Positions 27,523 to 35,459 of a stretch of 64,000 nucleotides of DNA are shown here, piece after piece. The notes under the pieces were generated by a model. The model saw only the letters and a program-made list of their open reading frames with translations. It did not search any database and was not told the origin of the DNA. Both the position numbers and the translations under genes were made by a program. The DNA comes from CAIKMD01 sp963803265 (GTDB lineage: Bacteria; Pseudomonadota; Alphaproteobacteria; ATCC43930; CGMCC-115725): the NCBI GenBank assembly GCA_963803265.1, contig CAWDLZ010000015.1, forward strand, positions 186,001 through 250,000. Reading direction: 5' to 3'. Position 1 is the stretch's first letter. Each line of letters opens with the position of its first letter.

Positions 27523-27816
27523 ATGTGGGCGTTGCTCGCGCTTGATCATGCGTTACAGGCAATTGGCCGATTGGTGGGACAACTCACGGCCCTTGCTCTG
27601 ATAGTTCTATTGTTCCTTGCGCCCGTGTTCGCAATGCTTTTGGGATGCGTGTACGCGGCAGTTGGCGTTGAGAAGCTTACTGGCGGGGGAGCGTGGGTCT
27701 GGGGGCCTTTATTTTGGGTGTTCATCGGCGTTATCGGCTGGTACGTCTCACCACACATTCAGCCGCAAATCGGCGGAGCGATGACGGTCCTTATGAAAGC
27801 CCTAAATTCAAATTAG
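27523..27816 (+). CDS. Small two-helix membrane protein of the transposon
   Basis: 97 residues with two strong hydrophobic segments (about 24-48, ALALIVLLFLAPVFAMLLGC, and about 58-76, GPLFWVFIGVIGWYV) and short soluble ends. It starts after GAGGGGACAAA, 19 bp behind the transposase, so it is probably co-transcribed with it. Its stop codon lies in the right inverted repeat, so it is clearly part of the element. No family recognised. It could be a membrane effector, a host-interaction protein or a holin-like peptide; there is no direct evidence for any. Confidence 0.7.
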   Translation: MWALLALDHALQAIGRLVGQLTALALIVLLFLAPVFAMLLGCVYAAVGVEKLTGGGAWVWGPLFWVFIGVIGWYVSPHIQPQIGGAMTVLMKALNSN

Positions 27817-27825
27817 GACACTACC
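27809..27825 (-). repeat. Right terminal inverted repeat of the 5.35-kb transposon
   Basis: CAAATTAGGACACTACC, the exact reverse complement of the left repeat. The TAG stop of the small membrane-protein gene is part of it. Confidence 0.92.
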
Positions 27826-27833
27826 GAGGCTTG
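27826..27833. repeat. 8-bp target site duplication, right copy
   Basis: GAGGCTTG, identical to 22468-22475 on the other side of the transposon. Confidence 0.92.
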
Positions 27834-27885
27834 GCGAAACCGGAATTTACGGTAGGATTGAGGCAATTTCAGGGAGGTCATCAGC

Positions 27886-29004
27886 ATGGTTTCGGCAAAG
27901 GGCGTCAAGCGCGCCGGCTTCTTCGATTGCGGCGGCGGCGGGCAGGTCGTCGTCGAGAACGGCATCGCCTATATCGGCCATATTCACGCGCCGGGCGGCA
28001 CCAGCATCGTCGATGTGAGCGACCCGAAGAACGCGAAGCAGCTCGCCTATTTCGAGATGCCGCCGGGCACGCATTCGCACAAGGCGCAAGTCGGCAACGG
28101 GATCATGGTGATCAACCACGAAGTCGATCCGGTCGCCCAAGCCGATACCTCGAACTTCAAGGGCGGCCTCGGCATTTACGATGTGACGAATCCCGCCAAG
28201 CCGCGCCACATCACCGACTGGGTAACCGCCGGAAGAGGCGTGCACCGCTACGATTTCGACGGGCGCTATGCCTATATCTCGCCGACGGTCGAGGGCTATC
28301 GCGGCAACATCATGATGATCCTCGACCTCAAGAATCCGGAAAAGCCGGAAGAGGTCGGCCGCTGGTGGGCGCCGGGGCAATGGATCGCGGGCGGCGAGAC
28401 ACCGAGCTGGAAAGGCGCCGACACACGCTGTCATCACCCGTTGCGCTACGGCAACCGGCTGTATACCAGTTATTGGCTGGGCGGGTTCTACATCCTCAAC
28501 ATCGACGACATGTCGAAGCCCAAGCTGGTCTCGGGCCTCGATTGGAGCCCGCCCTTTGCCTGCCCGACCCATTCGGCCGTGCGCGTGCCGTTCGATATTC
28601 ACGGCCGGCAATTCCTCATCGTGGCGGACGAGGACGTGCAGCGCCCGGAGACCGCGCTGCCCGCCTTCATGTGGATGGTCGATATCACCGTCGAGGAAAA
28701 TCCGGTTCCAGTCGCCACCTTCCAGGTCGAAGGACTGGATCATGGCAATCACCCCAACAACAGCGGTTGCCACCAGCCGGTCGAGAAGATCAAAAGCGCC
28801 GAAGTGCCCTTCGCTTGGTTCGCTCAGGGCTTGCGGATCGTCGATATCTCGAAGCCGCATACGCCGCGCGAGGTCGCTCATTACGTGCCCGATCCGGCGC
28901 CGGGCGCGAAGCGCTGCCAGAGCAACGACGTCTTCATGGACGATCGCGGCCTCATCTATCTCATCGACCGTGTGCGGGGTCTGGAGATCCTGGAAAGGAC
29001 CTGA
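27886..29004 (+). CDS. LVIVD-repeat beta-propeller protein
   Basis: 372 residues built from repeats of the LVIVD type: TSIVDVSDPKNAKQLAYFEM, GIYDVTNPAKPRHITDW, MILDLKNPEKPEEVGRWW, FYILNIDDMSKPKLVSGL, RIVDISKPHTPREVAHYV. Such proteins fold as propellers and resemble selenium-binding or choice-of-anchor proteins. No signal peptide is evident, so it is likely cytoplasmic. Conserved His/Asp residues (GTHSHKAQ, DTRCHHPLRYG, CPTHSAVR, LDHGNHPNN) hint at metal binding. Start after GGGAGG. The gene overlaps functionally with the FAD oxidoreductase 3 bp downstream. The transposon landed 60 bp upstream and may have replaced its promoter. Confidence 0.85.
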   Translation: MVSAKGVKRAGFFDCGGGGQVVVENGIAYIGHIHAPGGTSIVDVSDPKNAKQLAYFEMPPGTHSHKAQVGNGIMVINHEVDPVAQADTSNFKGGLGIYDVTNPAKPRHITDWVTAGRGVHRYDFDGRYAYISPTVEGYRGNIMMILDLKNPEKPEEVGRWWAPGQWIAGGETPSWKGADTRCHHPLRYGNRLYTSYWLGGFYILNIDDMSKPKLVSGLDWSPPFACPTHSAVRVPFDIHGRQFLIVADEDVQRPETALPAFMWMVDITVEENPVPVATFQVEGLDHGNHPNNSGCHQPVEKIKSAEVPFAWFAQGLRIVDISKPHTPREVAHYVPDPAPGAKRCQSNDVFMDDRGLIYLIDRVRGLEILERT

Positions 29005-29007
29005 CCA

Positions 29008-30135
29008 ATGGCCGATGCCGTCGAATGCGTGGTGGTCGGCGGCGGCATTATCGGACTGGCGGTGGCGCGGGCCATGGCCCGCGCCGGCCGCGAGGTTCTT
29101 GTCCTGGAGAAAGAGCGCTGGATCGGCCAGGACACTTCCTCGCGCTCGAGCGAGGTGATCCATGCCGGGCTCTATTATCCGCAAGGCAGCCTCAAGGCGC
29201 GCCTCTGCGTGGCCGGCCGCCGGCAACTCTATGATTATTGCGCCGAGCGCAACGTGCCGCACCGCCGGGTCGGCAAGCTCGTCGTCGCCGTTGACGACGA
29301 AGAGGCCGCGACCCTCCGCCATGTCGTCGAACGCGCCACGGCCAACGGCGTCGACGACCTCCAATGGCTCGATGGCGCGGCGGCGCGCGCGCTGGAGCCC
29401 CAGCTCTCCTGCGTCGCCGCGTTCCATTCGCCCTCGACCGGCATCGTCGACAGTCACGCGCTGATGCTGGCCTATGAGACCGATGCCGAGAATGCGGGCG
29501 CCGCCGTGGTGCTGCGCGCGCCGGTGCTCGAGGGCCGCGTGACGCCGAAGGGCTTCGCGCTTAGCGTCGGCGGCAGCGAAAGCATGACGCTCGCGTGCAA
29601 AATCCTCGTCAACAGCGCAGGGCTTTATGCGCCGGCGCTGGCGCGCCGGATCGCAGGGCTCCCGCCCGCGACGATCCCGCGCGATCATTACTGCCGCGGC
29701 GTGTATTTCACGCTTGCCGGGCGAACGCCCTTCCGGCGCCTGGTTTATCCCGTGCCCGAGGCGGCCGGGCTCGGCGTCCATCTGACGCTCGACATGGCCG
29801 GAGCGGCGCGCTTTGGCCCCGACACGGAATGGATCGACGGCATCGACTACACCGTCGACCCTCGGCGTGGCGACCGCTTCTATGGCGCGATACGCCGCTA
29901 TTGGCCCGGCCTGCCCGACGGCGCGCTACAGCCGGGCTATGCCGGCATCCGGCCCAAGATCAACGGCCCCAATGAGCCGGGCGCCGATTTCTCGATCGCC
30001 GGCCCCGAGACGCATGGCGTTCCCGGCCTCGTCAATCTTTTCGGCATCGAATTGCCCGGCATCACCGCCTCGCTCGCCATCGCCGATCGCGTCGCTTCCC
30101 TGCTCGACGCGAAAGTCCCGAGCTATCGCAACTGA
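29008..30135 (+). CDS. FAD-dependent oxidoreductase, L-2-hydroxyglutarate oxidase-like
   Basis: 375 residues of the DAO (GlpD/LhgO) family. The dinucleotide-binding GGGIIGLAVARAMARAG lies at the N-terminus, then SSRSSEVIHAGLYYPQGSLKARLC, which is the LhgO-type substrate region, and a C-terminal flavin block with GVPGLVNLFGIELPGITASL. Relatives oxidise L-2-hydroxyglutarate or similar 2-hydroxy acids and pass electrons to the quinone pool. It follows the LVIVD gene with a 3-bp gap and is certainly co-transcribed with it. Substrate is inferred from family only. Confidence 0.88.
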   Translation: MADAVECVVVGGGIIGLAVARAMARAGREVLVLEKERWIGQDTSSRSSEVIHAGLYYPQGSLKARLCVAGRRQLYDYCAERNVPHRRVGKLVVAVDDEEAATLRHVVERATANGVDDLQWLDGAAARALEPQLSCVAAFHSPSTGIVDSHALMLAYETDAENAGAAVVLRAPVLEGRVTPKGFALSVGGSESMTLACKILVNSAGLYAPALARRIAGLPPATIPRDHYCRGVYFTLAGRTPFRRLVYPVPEAAGLGVHLTLDMAGAARFGPDTEWIDGIDYTVDPRRGDRFYGAIRRYWPGLPDGALQPGYAGIRPKINGPNEPGADFSIAGPETHGVPGLVNLFGIELPGITASLAIADRVASLLDAKVPSYRN

Positions 30136-30169
30136 TATCGGCCAGTCGCTGCTCCACCGGCGCGGCTGG

Positions 30170-30607
30170 CTATTCGGATCCGCCGTCGTCCTCGGGCCCG
30201 GCTTCGACCACGGCGGTCACGGTGATGCTGCCCACCTCGGCAAAGCGCAGAGTGATTGGGAAAGTGTCGTCGAGCGCGAGCGGCGCCCTCAGATCGCGCA
30301 GGGCGATGTAGCGCCGGCCGGGCCGAAGATCGACCGGCCGCCCAGGCAAGAGATCGAAATAGTCGAGCGGCGAGCCGTCCTCGGCGCGGAAGATCACCCT
30401 GTCGGCGATCGGCGTCGCCCCCGCGATGAGGCGGTCGGCGCGCGGGCCGTCATTGCGTAGCCCCAAGAACAGCGCCGCGGCCTCGGTTACCGAGGGCGCC
30501 GCCCAAGGATGCGTGATCGCGATGGCGGCGAGCTTGGCGGGACCGGCCCGCGTCCCTTGCGCGACGGCGAGCGACAGGGGCGTCAGCAACAACCACCGGC
30601 GTTTCAT
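30170..30607 (-). CDS. PCuAC-family periplasmic copper chaperone-like protein with altered ligands
   Basis: 145 residues with a signal-like N-terminus (KRRWLLLTPLSLAVAQ). The domain is PCuAC: HPWAAPSV, AALFLGLRNDG, then a beta-rich core ending ITLRFAEVGSITVTAVVE. In copper-delivering PCuAC proteins the motif pair includes a His-x-Met segment and a later GGxHxML; here the matching places read DRVIFRAEDG and PGRRYIALRD, with no His or Met. It therefore probably does not bind copper in the standard way, or has lost function. Encoded convergently with the preceding FAD oxidoreductase. Confidence 0.75.
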   Translation of the reverse strand: MKRRWLLLTPLSLAVAQGTRAGPAKLAAIAITHPWAAPSVTEAAALFLGLRNDGPRADRLIAGATPIADRVIFRAEDGSPLDYFDLLPGRPVDLRPGRRYIALRDLRAPLALDDTFPITLRFAEVGSITVTAVVEAGPEDDGGSE

Positions 30608-30718
30608 CTTGCGCGCATGTAAGCGCAGGGGCCGCCCCGACGCAACGACCGAACGCCGCTTCCCAGGCTGGCCGGTGCGCGATTATGATACCGCCACCCC
30701 GAGACAGGCGAGTGCGGG

Positions 30719-32035
30719 ATGGACGAGACAGCGCGGCCCAACGATCTCGAAACCTATTGGATGCCGTTCACGGCGAACCGCCAGTTCAAGGCGCAGCCGC
30801 GCCTCATGGTGTCGGCCGAGGGCATGTATTATCGCAGCAGCGACGGGCGCAAGATTCTCGACGGCACCGCGGGTTTGTGGTGCGTCAATGCGGGCCACGC
30901 GCGGCGCGAGATCGCCGATGCCGTTCGCAAGCAGGTTCTGACCCTCGATTACTCGCCGGCCTTCCAGATGGGCTACCCAGCGGTCTTCGAGGCGGCGTCG
31001 CGCGTCGCGGCGCTGACGCCGCCCGATCTCGATCACGTGTTCTTCGTCAATTCCGGCTCCGAGGCGGTCGATACCGCGCTCAAGATCGCGCTCGCCTATC
31101 ACCGCATGAAGGGCGATAGCGGGCGCACCAGACTGATCGGGCGCGAGCGCGGCTATCACGGCGTCGGCTTCGGCGGCATGTCGGTCGGCGGCATCGCGGG
31201 CAACCGCAAGCTCTATGTCGGAATGCCGGGCGTCGATTATCTGCCGCATACTTTCGACCTCGCGCACCAGGCCTTCTCGCGCGGTCAGCCCGAATGGGGC
31301 GCACATCTGGCGGATGAATTGGAGCGCATCGTCGCCTTGCACGACGCATCGACCATCGCCGCCGTGATCGTCGAGCCGCTGGCGGGTTCGACCGGCGTAT
31401 TAGTGCCCCCAAAGGGCTATCTCGAGCGCCTTCGAGCCATTTGCGACAAGCACGGCATCCTGCTGATCTTCGACGAGGTCATCACCGGCTTCGGGCGGCT
31501 CGGCGCTTCCTTCGGCGCGGATCTCTTCGGCATCGTTCCCGACCTCCTGTGCTGCGCCAAGGGGCTGACCAACGGCACGGTGCCGATGGGCGGCGTGATC
31601 GTTCGCAAGCCCATCTACGATGCGTTCATGATCGGACCGGAGAGCGCTATCGAGTTCGCGCATGGCTATACCTATTCGGGGCATCCGGTCGCGGTGGCGG
31701 CGGCGCTGGCGACGCTCGACATCTATGCACGCGAGGATTTGTTCAACCGCGCCAAATCGCTTAGCTCCTACTGGGAGGCTGCGGCCCACAGCCTCAATGG
31801 CGCGCCCAACGTCATCGACATCCGCAATCTCGGCTTGATCGCGGGGCTGGAGCTCGCGCCCATCCCAGGCAAGCCCGGCGCGCGCGCCTTCGATGCCTAT
31901 CGCAAATGCTTCGAGCGCGGCCTCCTGGTCCGTCAGACCGGCGACATCATCGCGTTGTCGCCGCCGCTCATCGTCGAGAAAGCGCAGATCGACGAGATGT
32001 TCGGGCTCTTGGCAGAGGTGCTGAAGACATGCTGA
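30719..32035 (+). CDS. Class III pyridoxal-phosphate aminotransferase (omega-amino acid:pyruvate type)
   Basis: 438 residues. N-terminal YWMPFTANRQFKAQPRLMV, the PLP-phosphate region VNSGSEAVDTALKIA, RERGYHGVGFGG, the cofactor aspartate in LLIFDEVITGFGRLG and the Schiff-base lysine in LLCCAKGLTNGTVPMG are all present. This subgroup moves amino groups from omega-amino acids, taurine-like compounds or amines to pyruvate. The gene overlaps alanine dehydrogenase by 7 bp, which fits a pair that forms alanine and then regenerates pyruvate while releasing ammonium. Confidence 0.93.
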   Translation: MDETARPNDLETYWMPFTANRQFKAQPRLMVSAEGMYYRSSDGRKILDGTAGLWCVNAGHARREIADAVRKQVLTLDYSPAFQMGYPAVFEAASRVAALTPPDLDHVFFVNSGSEAVDTALKIALAYHRMKGDSGRTRLIGRERGYHGVGFGGMSVGGIAGNRKLYVGMPGVDYLPHTFDLAHQAFSRGQPEWGAHLADELERIVALHDASTIAAVIVEPLAGSTGVLVPPKGYLERLRAICDKHGILLIFDEVITGFGRLGASFGADLFGIVPDLLCCAKGLTNGTVPMGGVIVRKPIYDAFMIGPESAIEFAHGYTYSGHPVAVAAALATLDIYAREDLFNRAKSLSSYWEAAAHSLNGAPNVIDIRNLGLIAGLELAPIPGKPGARAFDAYRKCFERGLLVRQTGDIIALSPPLIVEKAQIDEMFGLLAEVLKTC

Positions 32036-33147
32036 TCGGCGTCCCCAAGGAAGTCAAAAACAACGAATACCGCGTCGGCCTCGTTCCCGGCAGCGTGCGC
32101 GAGCTCGTTCATCACGGCGCGTCCGTGCTGGTCGAACGCGGAGCCGGCGCCGGCAGCGGTTTCGGCGACGACGCCTACGCCCGTGCCGGCGCGACCATCG
32201 CCAGCTCGGCCGCCGAGCTATTTCGCGCGGCCGAGCTGATCGTGAAGGTCAAGGAGCCGCAGCCGCAAGAAATCGCGCTGTTGCGCGAGGGCCAGGTGCT
32301 CTTCACCTATCTCCATCTCGCCGCCGACAAGCCGCAGGCCGAAGGGCTGATGCGCGCGGGCGCCATCTGCATCGCCTATGAGACCGTGACCGATGCGCGC
32401 GGCGGCTTGCCCTTGCTCGCGCCGATGAGCGAGGTCGCCGGCCGCATGGCGATCCAGGTCGGCGCGCATTGCCTCGAGAAAGAGCAGGGCGGGCAGGGGA
32501 TTCTGCTCGGCGGCGTGCCGGGCGTGGCCGCGGCCAAGGTGCTGATCCTAGGCGGCGGCGTCGCCGGCACCAATGCCGCGCGCGTCGCGATGGGAATGGA
32601 AGCCTATGTCACGGTGATCGACAAGTCGCTGCCCCGGCTTTACGAGCTCGATCTGCAATTCGGCTCGCAGCTTCATACGCTCTTCGCCACCGTGGCCAAC
32701 ATCGAGAAAGAGGTTCTCGAGGCCGATCTCGTCATCGGCGCGGTGTTGGTGCCGGGTGCTGCCGCGCCCAAGCTGGTGACGCGCGCTATGGTCGCGGCGA
32801 TGCGTCCGGGCTCGGTGCTCGTGGATATCTCGATCGACCAGGGCGGCTGCTTCGAGACCAGCCGCCCGACCACCCATGCCGACCCCACCTATGTCGAGAG
32901 CAGTGTCATTCATTATTGCGTGACCAACATGCCCGGCGCCGTGGCGCGCACCTCGACCTTCGCCCTTAACAACGCGACCTTGCCCTTCGCCCTGGCCCTG
33001 GCCGAAAAAGGCTGGCGCAAGGCCCTCGCCGAGGATCCGCATCTGAGGGCCGGCCTCAACCTCGCGGGCGGCCGCGTCACCCATGACGCGGTCGCGCGCG
33101 CTCTCGGGCTGCCGCTGTTGCCGGCCGATCGGGCGATCGCTAATTAG
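32029..33147 (+). CDS. ald: Alanine dehydrogenase
   Basis: 372 residues, the usual length. Motifs: IGVPKEVKNNEYRVGLVP at the N-terminus, VKVKEPQP(QE) with the substrate lysine, YLHLAADK with the catalytic His, the NAD-binding VLILGGGVAGTNAA, and VDISIDQGGCFETSRPTTH. It interconverts L-alanine and pyruvate plus ammonium with NAD. The start at 32029 inside the end of the aminotransferase gene indicates coupled translation. A degenerate copy of its last ~80 bases lies 1.1 kb downstream at 34252, on the far side of the channel gene. Confidence 0.95.
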   Translation: MLIGVPKEVKNNEYRVGLVPGSVRELVHHGASVLVERGAGAGSGFGDDAYARAGATIASSAAELFRAAELIVKVKEPQPQEIALLREGQVLFTYLHLAADKPQAEGLMRAGAICIAYETVTDARGGLPLLAPMSEVAGRMAIQVGAHCLEKEQGGQGILLGGVPGVAAAKVLILGGGVAGTNAARVAMGMEAYVTVIDKSLPRLYELDLQFGSQLHTLFATVANIEKEVLEADLVIGAVLVPGAAAPKLVTRAMVAAMRPGSVLVDISIDQGGCFETSRPTTHADPTYVESSVIHYCVTNMPGAVARTSTFALNNATLPFALALAEKGWRKALAEDPHLRAGLNLAGGRVTHDAVARALGLPLLPADRAIAN

Positions 33148-33158
33148 AGCGCGATCGA
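33080..33158 (+). repeat. ald 3'-end segment, copy 1 (intact)
   Basis: The last ~68 coding bases of ald and about 11 bases after the stop, ending ATTAGAGCGCGATCG. A second, diverged copy in the same orientation is at 34252-34332. Confidence 0.8.
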
Positions 33159-33202
33159 GCCGATAGGCTGCGGTGCCTTCTCTCGAACGAGTGGCATTGC
33201 AC

Positions 33203-34102
33203 TCACGCCGCGTCCGAGAGCGGCAGGGTCTCGTTCAAGCGGCCGAAATCGATGCTGAACCTGCCGTCCGGGGTTCGAACGAACACGTCGGAGAAGCGAC
33301 GATCCCAAATGATCTCTTCCGCCTCATAGCAGTGATAGGCATGGACCGATTGCGCCAGTGTTTCATCGATGCCACCAACAGCAATAGCGATCTCTGCCTG
33401 TTGAGCAATGAGGTCGTCTCGCGTGAGGCCGTAAAGTGGACTTGTCTCGTCGATCCGATGCGTCACCGTCCAAGTCAAAAGCCACATCGGGAGGTGACTG
33501 CGTTCGAGCTTCAAATCGACAAAACGACGCATCAGCGTGCCTTCCTTCGAACGCTCGGTGCGAACGAGCATTGCGTTGGCCTGACCGTTGATCATGACGT
33601 TTCTGCGCTGGCTGACCACGCGGAAGATCAGCTTCGCCACGCCATCTTGCGGGGCCACGACCGCGACATTGCTGAACAAGACTCCCGAAACGGGCCGTGA
33701 AAAGCGCGCCATGATAAGCGCAATCACGATCGGGATGAGACCGATGCGGAGCATGACTTCGCTCATCTGGATCACGTTCCCGTAAAGTGTCGCCGTATGC
33801 ATGGTGCCGGAGCCGATTCCGGCGACCGTCGCCGTGCTGAAGAAGAAGGCGTCCATGAATATGCCGGGCCGCAGGTTAGCGACGCTTTCCGGTTGGACGA
33901 AATAGAGCAGCCCAAAGATCAAGTTCAAGACGAGATAAGCCGCCGCCAGCAACGCGAAAAACGGCAACCACCCTATGCGCCGCAAATGATGATAGATGTC
34001 ATATCGCGCGACCTGGCGATGAGCGATGCGCTGGACCGCCTGAAATTCACGGGCCGAAAAAAAGCGCCTCCCTGATGGCGGTGCGATCTCTATGCTTGAC
34101 AT
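33203..34102 (-). CDS. Inward-rectifier potassium channel-like protein (KirBac) with non-canonical selectivity filter
   Basis: 299 residues from the ATG at 34102 (GGAG six bases before; another ATG at 34108 is possible). Slide helix and TM1 (FFALLAAAYLVLNLIFGLLYF), pore loop, TM2 (VMLRIGLIPIVIALIMARFSRP) and a C-terminal cytoplasmic immunoglobulin-like domain (LIFRVVSQRRNVM, LMRRFVDLKLERS, LTWTVTHRIDETSPLYGL) match KirBac in order and spacing. The pore reads FSTATVAGIGSGTMH where KirBac1.1 has FSVETLATVGYGDMH, so TVGYG is replaced by GIGSG. Potassium selectivity is therefore doubtful; a less selective channel or a sensor is possible. It lies between two copies of the ald 3' end. Confidence 0.85.
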   Translation of the reverse strand: MSSIEIAPPSGRRFFSAREFQAVQRIAHRQVARYDIYHHLRRIGWLPFFALLAAAYLVLNLIFGLLYFVQPESVANLRPGIFMDAFFFSTATVAGIGSGTMHTATLYGNVIQMSEVMLRIGLIPIVIALIMARFSRPVSGVLFSNVAVVAPQDGVAKLIFRVVSQRRNVMINGQANAMLVRTERSKEGTLMRRFVDLKLERSHLPMWLLTWTVTHRIDETSPLYGLTRDDLIAQQAEIAIAVGGIDETLAQSVHAYHCYEAEEIIWDRRFSDVFVRTPDGRFSIDFGRLNETLPLSDAA

Positions 34103-34251
34103 ATTCATCTCCGTTTTGGTGGATCGGTTTGATCCTAGCAGTTGGTTCTGGTCATTTTGGGATCAGGAGCGCCAAGCATGTAAAGTCTTCTCTTCGGCAA
34201 CGAGCGCAAGTCGCGGCCCGCCATTTCCGGCCTTGCTCGGTGAGATTCGCC

Positions 34252-34332
34252 CCCATGCGACGCGGTCGCGCGCGCCCTGGGGCTGCCGCTTTTGCCGGCC
34301 GATCAAGCGATCGGGAATTAGAGCGCGATCGC
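34252..34332 (+). repeat. ald 3'-end segment, copy 2 (degenerate)
   Basis: About 80 bases similar to 33080-33158 with roughly eight mismatches and a 2-base insertion (CCCATGCGACGCGG for CCCATGACGCGG), again ending AATTAGAGCGCGATCG. It has no open reading upstream. The rest of 34109-34466 holds no gene; the segment suggests that the channel region was inserted by recombination at the ald 3' end. Confidence 0.75.
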
Positions 34333-34466
34333 AAAACCCCGCGCGCGCATGGCTTGCCCCAGTCGGCTTTGGTGCCAATAGCCGGCTTCGGTGGCGGCCG
34401 CTGGTGCTTCCGGGATCTGCCGGCAGCCGAGGTCGCTCTGTCCGTCGTGGCAACCTGTTCGCCGGT

Positions 34467-35421
34467 TCAGGGCGTCGTCCAGGTCTCGTCCGGATTGAAT
34501 TCCGTCATATTGCCTGCCGTCGTCGCCGTGTCGGGCCCGAGGTTCTTTTCGTAGACGATGCCGTCCTGATTGACGATGAATGTCATGACGCCGGAATCGC
34601 CGTATCGCGCCGGAAAGGCGACCAGCGCAAATCCGCCCGTCATGTGGCCGTCGCTGACGTAGTTCTTGGCGCCGCCGGGTGCAGCTCGGCCCTTGCCGCG
34701 TGAGAATCCTGTAGAAGTAGCCGTGATAGGGCCGGGGCTTGCTATGTGCGGCCTTGCCGTCGTAGCCCTCGGCCCGAGCGCTCGCCATCAGCGGACCCAG
34801 CGGACTTTCCTCGCCGGAACGCGCCGGCCAATATAGCCCGTCATGTTTGTGCGGGCTGCTCAGGAAATGCTGCGCATATTCGAGCTTTCTGCTACCGAGG
34901 CGATCCTGGGCGGCGTATTCGCGCTGTGCCTCGACATAGGCGCGGGAGACCGCGATCACGTCCAGCTCGTCGCGGCCAATTCGCCGATTTAGGATCTCGC
35001 TCTCGCCAGCCTTGGTATCGAAGCGCCAAACCGACCCTTCGCGCACGAGCGGGATGGGAAAGGGCCAATCCTCCTCGCCGACGACAAGGACCGCCTTGTC
35101 AACGCCTTGGCTGTCGAGCTTGTGCGAAGCGTCGTAGTCCGTCACGAAATGCTTTCTCCCCGCCCTGTCGGCGATGGCATCGCCGGAGCTGATCAGCTTC
35201 TCCGATTCCGGCCCGAGGATATTCAGAAGCTCGGCCGTCTTGCCGGCGCGGCTTGCCGCGATGAGCGCATCGACCGCCCGCTCAGGCGCGGAGAATGTCT
35301 GCTGCTGCGCACCGGCAGCGAGAACGGGTGCGCGCGCCAGCGACAGCATCGCCGCGACCGTCAATGCCGCAATGCCGAGCCACGACCTGGCTCGCGATCC
35401 GCTCCGACTTGGTCTCGTCAT
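34467..35421 (-). CDS. DUF2950 family exported protein, one-base frameshift
   Basis: Signal peptide (hydrophobic core after RARSWLG, cleavage near VLA-AG). The DUF2950 body has AVDALIAASRAGKTAELLNI, KHFVTDYDASHKLDSQG, ILNRRIGRDELDVIAVSRAY, EYAQHFLSSPHKHDGLYWP and YHGYFYRILTRQGP. After one extra base at about 34686 the frame resumes as AAPGGAKNYVSDGHMTGGFA, RYGDSGVMTFIVNQDGIVY and ends ETWTTP. Corrected length is 317 residues, normal for the family. Function unknown; DUF2950 genes often stand beside DUF3300 genes, as here (38 bp apart, same strand), suggesting a periplasmic pair. Confidence 0.85.
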
Positions 35422-35459
35422 GATGTCACTGCAGCCTCTCCTTGAGATCGGACCAGTCT

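Larger units (their letters stand above)
22476..27825. mobile_element. 5350-bp IS1-family-like transposon carrying a DUF262 operon as passenger
   Basis: Bounded by perfect 17-bp inverted repeats GGTAGTGTCCTAATTTG (22476-22492; inverted at 27809-27825) and by an 8-bp direct repeat GAGGCTTG on both sides. It contains one IS1-like DDE transposase, a divergent four-gene operon and a small membrane-protein gene. The element is packed: the stop codon of the leftmost gene is 7 bp inside the left repeat and that of the rightmost gene lies within the right repeat. An IS1380 element (22542-24165) is nested inside; before that insertion the transposon was about 3.7 kb. By eye the passenger genes are much less GC-rich than the host, pointing to horizontal arrival. 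It landed 60 bp upstream of the LVIVD-repeat gene. Confidence 0.9.
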
